A DNA stretch of 64,000 bases, from the NCBI RefSeq assembly GCF_024763615.1, contig NC_077224.1:54818712-54882711 (forward strand), read 5' to 3'. The notes beneath the pieces were generated by a model that was not told the origin of the DNA, did not search any database, and saw only the letters and a list, made by a program, of their open reading frames with translations. How positions within the stretch are numbered: the stretch's first letter is position 1; each line of letters begins with the position of its first letter. The stretch is from Phlebotomus papatasi (lineage: Eukaryota; Arthropoda; Insecta; Diptera; Psychodidae). The position numbers were made by a program, and so were the translations under genes. Below are positions 23,601 through 31,449 of the stretch, one piece after another.

Positions 23601-25120
23601 AAATTAGAAAAAGTTTCTACAGTATACTCAAAGAATCTAGCATCCTGTACGTTTTTCTTTTTGTAATCGAGTTCATATTTTTTTTTTGGTTTGAGCCATA
23701 ATATTATTCATTTACAAATTAATGATGGCTCAAAATTCCTTACATTGAGATCAGGCATAATCAAAATAAATCTTAAGACAATAAGGAATAGGCAGGAAAA
23801 CTTTCAATCGGTCAAAACGCTTAAAATCACTAAAAGAAAATATTTTGTTGAAAAACGACTACACCATTAATATAGGAATTTTATCATAATATTACTATGT
23901 ACTTACATAAATGTTTTTCTTGTGTTAAAAACTTTACATTGATATACCAAAGCATTGATTTTGATTTCGAAAAATTCACAATAAAATCATATAATATTAT
24001 TAGTTCAATAATAAAGAAAAAGTTGACTCAATCGGAATCAACAATTTGGGTCCAAGTTGACTATATCGGAGTACGTAGAGTAAAAAATATAGCTGTTCAC
24101 TCTATTGGAGATTGCGTCTATCGGTGGTTGACTCTATCGAGGTCCCACTGTATATGTAATGGCTAAAATGATTTTCCGGGAAACAGGCACTGGAAAAAAT
24201 AATTGATCCAAATTTGATCCTTTTGCAAAGTATGGAACAAATTTCATACTTTGAATGGAAATTTACCATAATAGAACATGTTAATTTTATCCATCAATTG
24301 CAAAATTACCAGTGGGCTTTCAGGCCTAAAGTTTAGCCATATGGTTGTTTTCTAATTCCGTATCAGTCAAGACTTTTAGTAAAATTTTTCCCTAGAATTG
24401 GATATTAAGGGAAATTTATTCATTACATTCTAAAAAACAATAACAATAAAAATTGTTGCTATGAAAAAGATTGTGAGGTCTTTAGATACAGAGCAGAAGA
24501 ACTAGTGTAACGATAGCTTTACACTCAATTTTAATAGCGCGAAAATTGCATTTCCTTTTTAAGCTTTAATAATGCACGTATATATATTTAAAATATTTTA
24601 TTTATTTTTCAATTACATAATGTTTGTCCTTTACTTTTATTTTGAAGCCCGAGATTTCAAGGATGCTCAGCAATATCGTGATCCCATTCAACAATTCGCT
24701 CAAATTGGTCCTCCTCGCAACTTAAGTGTTGACCAGACTCCCGATGGCAATTACTTGGTCACATGGGACCCTCCGGAGTACGGCAAAGAATTGCTGAGGA
24801 TCTATCTTGTTCGTTGGTGGCTTGAGCCAAAACATACCCTCCATGGAACGGCAGAGACGCGGCAGACGCAGTATCTGGTGAGTCAGTTGGATGAGGATGA
24901 ACTATACATCTTCCAGGTATTCTCACTCTCAACTACGGACTACGAGGCTGGCAGCAATGAATACGAAATTTATGTGCCACCCTACAGAAGGATGCGAGCC
25001 ATTGCAATTGGAACAGCATCGGGGCTAATGTTCCTGCTGGTGGCTCTCCTGGTCTTTGTCTACATGCGCCGGAAGTGGTTCCGCAGCATCCATGGCAGCA
25101 CGGAAAAGATTGGTCACTGA
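11475..25120 (+). CDS. bdl: Borderless-like Ig/FNIII transmembrane receptor (full gene, 9 coding exons)
   Basis: Joining 11475-11669, 17213-17726, 20221-20369, 20451-20711, 20771-20917, 20976-21060, 21124-21173, 21239-21395 and 24648-25120 gives 2,031 bases, an uninterrupted 676-residue protein. Residues 1-20 are a signal peptide. Four Ig domains have Cys pairs 46/116, 164/216, 260/311 and 356/406, each second Cys in a D-x-G-x-Y-x-C type motif. Two fibronectin III domains span roughly 425-520 and 540-630, a membrane helix 637-659, then a basic 17-residue tail. Domain order and the very short tail fit Drosophila Borderless rather than Turtle, which shares the ectodomain plan but has a long cytoplasmic region. 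In flies Borderless is a neuronal surface adhesion protein that works with Turtle in photoreceptor axon spacing and limits glial wrapping. All introns are GT..AG and every phase joins exactly. Confidence is high for the structure and moderate for the symbol. Confidence 0.85.
11979..12015. repeat. perfect 14-bp GC-rich hairpin
   Basis: CACCAGGCGCCTCC and its exact reverse complement GGAGGCGCCTGGTG are separated by 9 bases. The arms also contain the nested palindrome AGGCGCCT. It stands out in AT-rich intronic DNA. Confidence 0.9.
12211..12350. repeat. dispersed repeat shared with 51,783-51,895
   Basis: The two copies share 'aataattgtaagg(a/c)ccag', an 'agaaat' stretch and 'ctcaaaatagcccca'. 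No termini or coding potential are visible. Confidence 0.55.
12405..12660. mobile_element. Tc1/mariner-like end fragment
   Basis: It begins 'tacagtggcggccaataaaa' followed by 'tagaatcacc', and 'aaaaatagaatcac' recurs about 190 bases on, next to a second end-like 'tacagtactggccgcaaaa'. CAGTGSCGGMCAA...ATAGAATCAC resembles Tc1-family terminal sequences. I see no transposase frame in the following DNA, so this is a decayed or internally deleted copy. Confidence 0.45.
13157..13420. repeat. repeat block shared with 26,920-27,110
   Basis: Both copies contain 'attattaatcgt(g/a)tcgga', 'ggatgcttcttcc' and a 'gtacatt(t/a)tatta' ending, in the same order and spacing. Neither carries an intact frame. 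They adjoin R1 repeats in both places, suggesting one larger ancestral element. Confidence 0.5.
13590..13665 (+). repeat. tRNA-like unit (SINE head or tRNA pseudogene)
   Basis: 'tagctcacttggtagagca' matches a tRNA D-arm/A-box. It is followed by a perfect 5-bp anticodon-type stem (CTCGT/ACGAG) around a 7-base loop, but the T-arm/B-box is degenerate. An intact tRNA gene is therefore unlikely. Confidence 0.5.
14070..14840 (-). repeat. R1 repeat, two inverted tandem copies
   Basis: Two successive blocks (about 14,160-14,420 and 14,570-14,830) each contain 'ttcattactga', 'gacctttccaaa' or a near match, and 'aggt(g/a)tgtttggacg(a/t)aatg'. Read on the minus strand these match 26,650-26,870. Confidence 0.5.
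14875..15427. mobile_element. MITE family TAGGGGAGACCGGGG, copy 1
   Basis: Left TAGGGGAGACCGGGG is mirrored by CCCCGGTCTCCCTTA at the right end. A related copy occupies 53,927-54,142, also with 'ggctaattctgccccgg' at its right end. The ~553-base interior has no meaningful protein. Confidence 0.75.
15984..16131. mobile_element. 148-base piggyBac-like MITE
   Basis: TTAA CCCTTTAAGGACGA ... TCGTCCTTAAAGGG TTAA: an exact 14-base terminal inverted repeat starting CCCT, flanked by TTAA on both sides, which is the piggyBac signature. A palindrome GGGTCACCAGTGACCC lies 4 bases inside the left TIR. Confidence 0.8.
17213..17726 (+). CDS. bdl: bdl exon 2: rest of Ig1 and all of Ig2
   Basis: The exon begins GKNVFSWY after a TTTTCAG acceptor and completes Ig1 (DGGWYQC at Cys116) and Ig2 (Cys164-Cys216, 'DIGEYFCE'). 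N-glycosylation sequons such as NLT and NGT are present. It ends one base into a Tyr codon at donor GTAAGT. Confidence 0.92.
19220..19940 (+). repeat. R1 repeat copy
   Basis: It shares 'aaacggaaagagatattgac' and 'cttccgatcttcggtgaccc', 'ggtagtccaggtgaacattt' and two further degenerate sub-blocks with 26.5-27.3 kb. Confidence 0.5.
20018..20060. repeat. perfect 17-bp palindrome between direct repeats
   Basis: GACAATAATCCGGTGAT and its exact reverse complement are separated by a 9-base loop (ccggtgacg) that partly repeats the arm. The words 'gtctaattttatt' flank it on both sides (19,978 and 20,058). Confidence 0.88.
20221..20369 (+). CDS. bdl: bdl exon 3: first half of Ig3
   Basis: Contains Cys260 and Trp273 ('ILDCHFRANPP...LRWEKDG'). 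Acceptor TTCTGCAG; it ends in phase 0 at donor GTAAGT. Confidence 0.92.
20451..20711 (+). CDS. bdl: bdl exon 4: second half of Ig3, first half of Ig4
   Basis: Contains DSHAGVYQC (Cys311), then the Ig4 start with Cys356 and Trp371. The splice sites are TTTTTCAG and GTGAGT, both phase 0. Confidence 0.92.
20771..20917 (+). CDS. bdl: bdl exon 5: second half of Ig4
   Basis: Contains SDRGIYQC (Cys406) and ends TELL. The donor used is GTGATT at 20,918. Reading through gives an artificial longer frame, but splicing here joins to IESVAPRPP and continues the linker to the fibronectin domain typical of the family. Confidence 0.88.
20976..21060 (+). CDS. bdl: bdl exon 6: start of FNIII-1
   Basis: Encodes VAPRPPFNLTANSTDTRI then LKWIPG, the A-C strands of a fibronectin III fold with the conserved Trp447. 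It is preceded by a 58-base intron and ends in phase 1 at GTAAGA. Confidence 0.88.
21124..21173 (+). CDS. bdl: bdl exon 7: FNIII-1 micro-exon
   Basis: A 50-base exon encoding the C' strand region (ITYIIWYRLAE). It starts by completing a Ser codon and ends in phase 0 at GTATGT. A gene finder could easily miss it. Confidence 0.85.
21239..21395 (+). CDS. bdl: bdl exon 8: end of FNIII-1
   Basis: Encodes APEWRTLKV...NLEPGKEYEFMVLGQDSYGDG, the E-G strands with the characteristic L-x-P-x-x-x-Y-x-F motif. Donor GTAAGT, phase 1. Confidence 0.9.
21511..24152. mobile_element. 2.6 kb pogo/Tigger-like element, decayed
   Basis: TACAGCGGGACCTCGATAGA at the left is mirrored by TCTATCGAGGTCCCACTGTA at the right. 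CAG ends plus TA at both sides match pogo/Tigger elements. The interior has no intact transposase frame. It contains a differently composed block at about 22,390-23,260, with repeated 'ccgtcat'/'atgacgg' words, that may be a further insertion. Confidence 0.65.
24186..24316. mobile_element. ~130-base MITE with CACTGG/CCAGTG ends
   Basis: Ends are 'cactggaaaaaat' and 'aaattaccagtg'. The inner words 'ttgatccaaatttgatcc' are shared with 6,290-6,385. It lies directly after the Tigger-like element. Confidence 0.5.
24648..25120 (+). CDS. bdl: bdl exon 9: FNIII-2, membrane helix, tail
   Basis: After a short linker comes FNIII-2 (PPRNLSV...YLVTWDPP...LYIFQVFSLS). A 23-residue hydrophobic helix (AIAIGTASGLMFLLVALLVF...) and a basic tail RRKWFRSIHGSTEKIGH precede the TGA. 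The acceptor at 24,646-24,647 completes a Pro codon. The short tail distinguishes it from Turtle. Confidence 0.9.
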
Positions 25121-25467
25121 AAATTTTCCAAATCTCTGGTGAAAGCACTTCTTCATATTTTGCAACCATTTCAGCACAAAAAAATTCGAGCAAAAGAATA
25201 AATTGCTCTAACGAACCCTGGAAATTTAAACAATAAAAAAAGTCGTACAATGAACTAGCAATTTGTGGTTAGTGCTAGAGGTACAGAGCAAAATCATTTT
25301 TCCAACTTCTCTCATTCTCTTTCACAACACGTCGACTAAAGTCTCACTTTTTTTCTTCATGTTTCAAATCATTGAATTACCATGGAGTTCTTTTTTTTGT
25401 ACCAATGTAATTTGTAAGATGGTGAATTAATTTTAAGACGAGCGATGAATTTGCAAATTTTAATAAA
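25121..25467 (+). terminator. bdl 3' UTR with poly(A) signals
   Basis: AATAAA occurs at 25,197-25,202, 25,232-25,237 and 25,462-25,467. Any could direct 3' end formation; the last is followed by AT-rich DNA. Which is used is not decided by sequence. Confidence 0.55.
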
Positions 25468-26389
25468 GTTCAAAGTCTAAAGATAACTTTTCATATATCT
25501 TCTCTCTACATTGTTGTTCTGTGTTAAAACTTTCTGGATAAATTCAATTTAACACCAATCATCATCTTGAGATGTTAATCAAGTGAGACAAGAAATTATG
25601 CTTTTTTTCCAGGAATCACTCAGTTGATGGAGTAACCATTAGATACTAGATGGAAAAATAATATGTTTTAGCGATTGTATGACAATTTTCCATCTAATAA
25701 ACTAGACTAAACCACTAAAGCACGCAACGTTTTCTCTTAAATGATTCTCGAGATAGAAGGTTTTTTTTATGCTAACTTTTTTATCTCCGCATGCAATTTA
25801 CATGATTACGGAAGCATTTCAAGAAATGGAAAGAAATTTCTTAGCTACTCAAATGTACAATATTGAACTTTTCAAAAGTGTTTGTCTTACTACTAAAGTT
25901 CTAAGTGAGATTTGAAATAAAAGAATCAGTAATGGATTATTATTACTTCTATATTTTTTTCGTTTTTGAACATTTTGATAGCTTTAAGCTTGAATAATTA
26001 AGAACTATTCAAAAGATATGTCTTTGAATATTCGTTGGGGATTTAAATTTTTTAAAAGAGTTATATCTTTCGTCCTATTTAACCTAAATTAACCATGTTG
26101 TTTCTCAAAAAACAGTTTTGCTAGAAAATACAACTTTTTCTTTATAAAATATATGAAATTCATCAGGATAATATTGCAATGGCATTGTCATAGTGGTCAT
26201 ACCAATACAATCTTTTTCATAACATTGCTAATGGACCGTTTTCAGTTCTGATAAACGTTTTAATAATTTTAATAAAAAAGCTGTAATAGTTTCTCTTTCT
26301 AATTTTACAAATTTAAAATAAGACCCAATTAGAAATTTGTTTATTTCAAATAGGAAAAGACCTGGTAAAGCCTTTCAGCTTTGTAGAAT

Positions 26390-27320
26390 GCTCGAATTCA
26401 CGAGAAAGTCCTCTCCGGTAGTATTATATGTTTTTTTTTTGAATGCACAAAGGGTTAGTTTTCCTAAACATTTTTTTATTTACCCTTAAGTTTGTTCCCA
26501 AGCTAGAGGTCAAACAGTAAGAGATATCGACTTCCGGTCTTCGATGACCCCACCCCCATAAGTGGCATTATCTCGGACGGTCTTTTTCCTTTTTCTCCTG
26601 TCCTCTGAAAACCATGCTTTTCGCTTTTTCTCAAAATTGGCCTAAGCTTTATCAATGATTTTCGGATATGTTTTACAGGTAATCCAGGTGAACATTTCGT
26701 CCAAACATACCTACGACCTGAGAATTTTCTATTTTGAATTATTTAAATTCAAAGGTGCACCACTTAGAGGCCCCATTTTGCAACCGATTTTGTTAAATTT
26801 AGATTGTTTGGAAAGATATTGAAATTCTGAGCTTAGCTGTATCGGTCGTTATCAGTAATAAACCGATTTTTGAATAATTCTTTTCGGAGTTTTTTTTTTA
26901 CTTGATATTAAGTTTATTATTATTAATCGTATCGGAAAAATTTATTACAATGTAATCATGTTATATTGTTTGTTGTAGTATTCCGTGATGGAAGAATCCG
27001 CTAAGTTCATGTATCTGTAGACCGCTCGGGAGCGCCTTCCCCATAGTGGATGCTTCTTCCATGTTCCCAGAGTTTTTTTTTGGGAAGAGGCAGTACATTA
27101 TATTACTTTTTTTTATTGCAGCGAAAATATCTTCCTGATATTCAATTGCTTGCACCGGGCAGGACTCCAACTTACAACTTTTGCGAGTCGAGTCAAAGAT
27201 CTCATCTGCCCAAGATTCAATGGCCCTTCCTATTGCACCATTGAGATTTCCCTTAAGTTTGTTCCCGAACTAGAGGTCAAACGGTAAGAGATATTGACTT
27301 CTGGCCTTCGGTGACCCCTC
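26390..27320 (+). repeat. R1 repeat copy with 13.2 kb-type block
   Basis: 'agaggtcaaac(a/g)gtaagaga' appears at about 26,505 and again at 27,275, flanking a block (26,920-27,110) matching 13,157-13,420. 'cacgagaaagtcctctccg' near 26,400 recurs at 48,090. The neighbouring 25,470-26,390 and 27,320-28,380 show no gene or repeat I can define. Confidence 0.5.
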
Positions 27321-28380
27321 ATAATATCTTACCATTGTTCATCTTCATTTACCATATTTTTACCAAAATACTTACCAGTCTGCTGCAGACATTTTCGGAG
27401 ATCATTAAAAAAAAAATATTTGCAGTAGATACGTTATTCACAATAACAGATTCATTAAAAGTCAAAATACCAAATATTTTCTGCTAAACTTATGCTTATA
27501 CAATGCTTGGCGTATTTTACACCACGTTTCGTATTTAAAATTTAGTAATAACCAAGGAAAATAAAAGCCTTTGAGGAAAGACTTCAATGAAATCGGTCCT
27601 TTGGTTTTCGAAAAATTTTAACTAACATTTTCCAAAATTTAATTTTATTAAACGATTAAAATTGGCACTTCCGATCGACCACCTATAGAATGGTCTATCG
27701 TGTTTATTCTCTCTAAAATAATTTTAATTATATTTAAAAATTAATTAAAAAACAGAATTGCTTTGTGCGCTGTATCGAATATAAAGTTTATCGAACTTCC
27801 TTGTCTTTTGGAACCCTGTCAATATTTTTCTCACAACATCCTGTTCCTTCTTGAAACTGGAAAACATAAAAATTCATAGGATTATAAGACACTTTTTGAT
27901 ATTGTAACCTTTTCATAAATTTGGCACAATTCCCTTATGATCGAAATCAATGTGTTGCCAGAAACATTTTGGCAAACTTTATGCATGCTTGAAGGACTTG
28001 AATTTCCTGTGGTGCTTTTATTAGGAATCTCATTTGAAATAAATATCACATTTTATTATTTAACTACAGTTTTTAACCGAATTATTTGCTACTTCTATTA
28101 AGCCTGTAAGTATAGAAAAAATTATGAAGCAATCGTTGTCTATCTTTAGATTAGGAAGTTATCTCAAGTGTTTTACTGCGTTCTCAAGAAGTGGAAAACT
28201 TGACTTCTGTTGAAATGTGACGTCATAATCGCAATATCGCGATTTCCTGAATATTTGCTTATTGAACTTCGAGTAACTGAACATTAGCAATTTTCTTTCG
28301 TGTTTATAATTGCGCCGCCACTGGAAGTCAATACTGCTGAACATTGTTATTAAACATTATATCTTTTGTATTAGTGAATA

Positions 28381-28440
28381 TGGTCACTTTCCAGGCACTT
28401 GGCTCTATGGAAGTTCAATGGAAAGTGGCCATATCCCGGA
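28381..28440. repeat. short imperfect inverted repeat
   Basis: 'tatggtcactttcca' is mirrored by 'tggaaagtggccata' 40 bases away. It lies directly upstream of a GC-richer candidate first exon. Confidence 0.55.
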
Positions 28441-28469
28441 GCAAAGTCTTCTGAGCGTTGCGTCATGTC

Positions 28470-28876
28470 AGTGATGACGGAGAGGGTTTAGAGGAGGACT
28501 CGTATGGAGAAGAGTTGGCTCGTGACTCGGCGCTTTGTTAGTAACTTCCCTCTCGTGATTCATGCGCAGACATACAAAGCAGTTTGTCGAACTGTGCCAG
28601 AGTTTTGGGTACACATGCACTGAGCTGAGTGCATGAGCACCGAACAGTTTCCCGAGTACCACGGAGGAACTCAGAGCGCGGAACACTCAAGTGAATTTTA
28701 TTAGATTCCATTGAAGAGAGTGATTCAGTTGCACAATCAAATTCAATATCTTGAAGCAACGGAAGGAAAATAAATCATAAAAGTCTGCAATTAGTGGGAA
28801 AGTATATGAGTTTGTGTTTAAATTGAATTGCAGTCGTAAAATACTGCAACTGCATCCTAAAATATCCAGATCAACG
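28470..28876 (+). promoter_or_regulatory. candidate non-coding first exon A (upstream of Atet)
   Basis: A GC-richer island containing the arthropod-type initiator TCAGTG (28,468) ends at a strong donor ACG|GTAAGT (28,877). No long coding frame is present. The next strong plus-strand acceptor with a recognised exon is the Atet exon at 46,853, so this may be a distant 5' UTR exon of Atet. It could equally belong to a non-coding RNA. Confidence 0.35.
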
Positions 28877-30035
28877 GTAAGTTGTACCACATTGATTTCC
28901 TTGATTTACTTCTTTGTTTATATCAGTTCCCATCTGAAAACAATTTAGGACAGGTCTTTCCTCCTGCGCTGCACAAGAAAATTTCCATGTAGGAAATTCC
29001 TCGTTCGATTCCCTGAGCGTTGCAGTTTTCTTATTATTGATTTTTTTTTTCGGTCGCCGAGAAACTCAATGAACCCATGCTCCAGTTTTGATTCACTACG
29101 CCAGAAAGAGACAGGACTATAAGATTTTGCATAAATGTGACACAAATTCAACCCCAAAATTTCATCCACATCAATTAACCCATCAGAAGTTTGGCCTGAA
29201 ATTCAATTTGCGCACCATTCTCGTAAATATTTTGCTGAAAATATCCTCAAACCCCCATAGCAGAAACCCAACCCGTTCTCAGATCGCCCTCAATACCTCT
29301 TTTCGCGTGTCGCCTTTCGCCAACGGTAAGGTCAAGATGAGACAAAGGTTATATCTCTTTTTTCCGTAAAAAACCTTTATTACAAACCCATGAATAGTGC
29401 AGCACACTGGAGCAAAAATTCAATTAAATTTCCTTTCATCGAGGATTTAGGACACTTGCGAAACCCAATTTTTGGATTATGTGGTTTCAATGGCATTTTT
29501 TGGCAAGTGATATTTCAATGGTTCACACAGATCTTTTAAGCCAGTCAGAAAGGTATTAGAATTGCAAATTTCCTGCCTGCCATGGAGTTTTCCGACAAGT
29601 TTGAATGAAGACGTTTTGACAAATTTTAACACTTTTACTCTGAATTTGATGAATAATTTAAGATGATAATTCGGATGAATTGTTAGGTCACGGTTTTGGA
29701 TGACTTCTACCTTTATTGCGGAAATGCTAAATAAGTCTAAGTTTAGCAGATTACGAAGCATTGTTGAATGAGCTATTGTTCGCAGTTGAAGGTAGAGCAA
29801 AATAAAAAAAAATATCTTATCATTCCAAATCATAACTCCAAAAATTTTATTTTAAAACAATGTTCCGAAACTAATTCTTCAAAACCAACACAGTAACGTA
29901 AGGGTTTTTATGTGTTACGTATTTAGATTCTATACTTTCGAAGCTTTGAAAATAAGATCTTGAATTTGATTTAAATACTTTGCATAGGTTTTCCCAAACT
30001 ATGACACTCATTTATAAAGGTTTAGTCAATCGGTG

Positions 30036-30291
30036 GCAGCCAAAATCCCGAAAGCCAAAATCCCGAAAAGGCAAAAATCCCGACAGCCAAAATCCCGAAT
30101 GTTCAAAACCATGAAAGGGATAAAATTATATGGAGGAAAATTTTCAGAATAATTTCCCAAGACACAGAAGATTTCCCTTTGCCTCCAGCGAGCGCGGGTG
30201 CAATCGTGGGAGTAGCTATGACACTTTTAAGAATTCGGGATTTTGGCTTTCGGGATTTTGGCTTTCGGGATTTTGGCTTTCGGGATTTTGA
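30036..30291. mobile_element. foldback element with tandem-repeat arms
   Basis: The left arm (30,036-30,099) is four degenerate 'gccaaaatcccgaaa' units. The right arm (30,223-30,291) is four units of the reverse complement 'tttcgggattttggc'. The ~120-base centre is unrelated unique DNA. This is a TIR element whose termini are themselves short tandem arrays. Confidence 0.8.
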
Positions 30292-30360
30292 CTGGGACCC
30301 TTACTCAATGTTCTATATAGTCGTTTTGATTTGCCATTGCTATCACCACAAGTTTTTGGT

Positions 30361-30652
30361 CCTAGGGCCCCTATAGAACCTCATTTGTAGGAGTTTAGAT
30401 TTTGTATTTTCGAATCTATTTGGGCCCTTATAAACAGGGTTCTATAGAGGCTCTAGGGCTAGAAAACCTACAATGATTACAACAATATATTAAAACTACT
30501 AAGAGCCCAATAGAAACTTCGTTTGTAAGGTCTCTAATAGTATCAGGTTAATGCTCTAGAAGCACTTACGACTTAAGGCAAGAGGATTATTCGCAAGGAT
30601 TGACCTGAGCCTATTTGGGCCCTTACAAACGAGTTTCTATAAGGGCTCTTAC
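30361..30652. mobile_element. two adjacent hairpin MITEs (GGGCCC...ATAGAA type)
   Basis: At 30,361-30,462 'agggcccctatagaacc' pairs with 'ggttctatagaggctct'. At 30,497-30,652 'agagcccaatagaaac' pairs with 'gtttctataagggctct'. The two units are related to each other and sit head-to-tail between other MITEs. Confidence 0.65.
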
Positions 30653-31053
30653 TGTGTTATCACATTTGAACATAAAAATTTTAATATGATTCACATTAAT
30701 TGTCGCTGGTGAGAGTTCAAATGTGTAATTTGTGTGTTTGAATCATTTTGTATTCCAAATTTGATCTATTTGTTGATAAAAAGGTAGACTCGGCCCGCAA
30801 AATTTGATATAAATTGATTTATAGCATTAATGCGAAAAATTAATGCAATTTTCACTTTAATTTTTTAATGTGAAAAATATTTATGTTTTAGGTAAATTTA
30901 AACTCATTTTTGCAGGCCAAGTCCACTTCTTTATTAATAAATAGAAAAACCCCAAATATTAAGTGACTCAAAGACACAAATAACATATTTGGACGCTCAC
31001 AAGCGACAATTAATGTGAATCACATTAAAATTTTAATGTGCAAATGTGATAAC
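30653..31053. mobile_element. 400-base MITE with long TIRs (GTTATCACATTTG)
   Basis: Left 'gttatcacatttg', 'ttcacattaattgtcgc' is mirrored by 'gcgacaattaatgtgaatc', 'caaatgtgataac'. Patchy pairing continues about 150 bases inward, making the element almost one large palindrome. No coding frame. Confidence 0.8.
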
Positions 31054-31188
31054 GCCGTTGGACTAGAAAAACTACGGTATGATCCTAAGCCCTGTGTATA
31101 TGTCTGTCGAGATTATAAGGGATAATTTTTTACTGCTAAGTTTTATAGCCTAAATATTTTTGGAAGTCAGCGTGGATCTATTTGGATC

Positions 31189-31440
31189 CTAACTCTGGTT
31201 ACTTGACTGTATTCGGACCGGAGTTGGAATCAACATTTTATACGTTGTCCTACAAGGAACGTGGCCGATTTCAGCCGTAATCCTTGATCCTCTGTCAAAC
31301 CTTTCCTGTAGTTGTTTATATTGGGAAACGTGGTGAAAATATAAGGTCACAGATCTCATTTTGGGTCCATAGAAAACAAAGGTTTTGGTGTGGTCTGTAA
31401 TTTGATATTTACCAAGAACCATCTTGTCAATTCTTAAAGT
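31189..31440 (-). pseudogene. unidentified protein-like ORF remnant
   Basis: The minus strand has an open frame of 77 codons from ATG. Its composition is protein-like (MVLGKYQITDHTKTFVFYG... ERFDRGSRITAEIGHVP) rather than AT-driven, unlike other frames nearby. I do not recognise the family. It has no clear promoter, splice partner or neighbouring fragment. It could be an old transposon or gene fragment, or chance. Confidence 0.25.
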
Positions 31441-31449
31441 GACTGACGT

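Larger units (their letters stand above)
21396..24647 (+). other. bdl intron 8 (3.3 kb)
   Basis: The intron is filled almost entirely by a 2.6 kb Tigger-like element and an adjacent CACTGG MITE. No exon was found. Confidence 0.7.

Noticed and set aside
23897..24166. 89-codon frame
   Set aside because: Runs into the right terminal inverted repeat of the Tigger-like element; no transposase motif.
30179..30376. Frame encoding a repeated RDFGF peptide
   Set aside because: Translation of the 15-base tandem units in the right arm of a foldback element.
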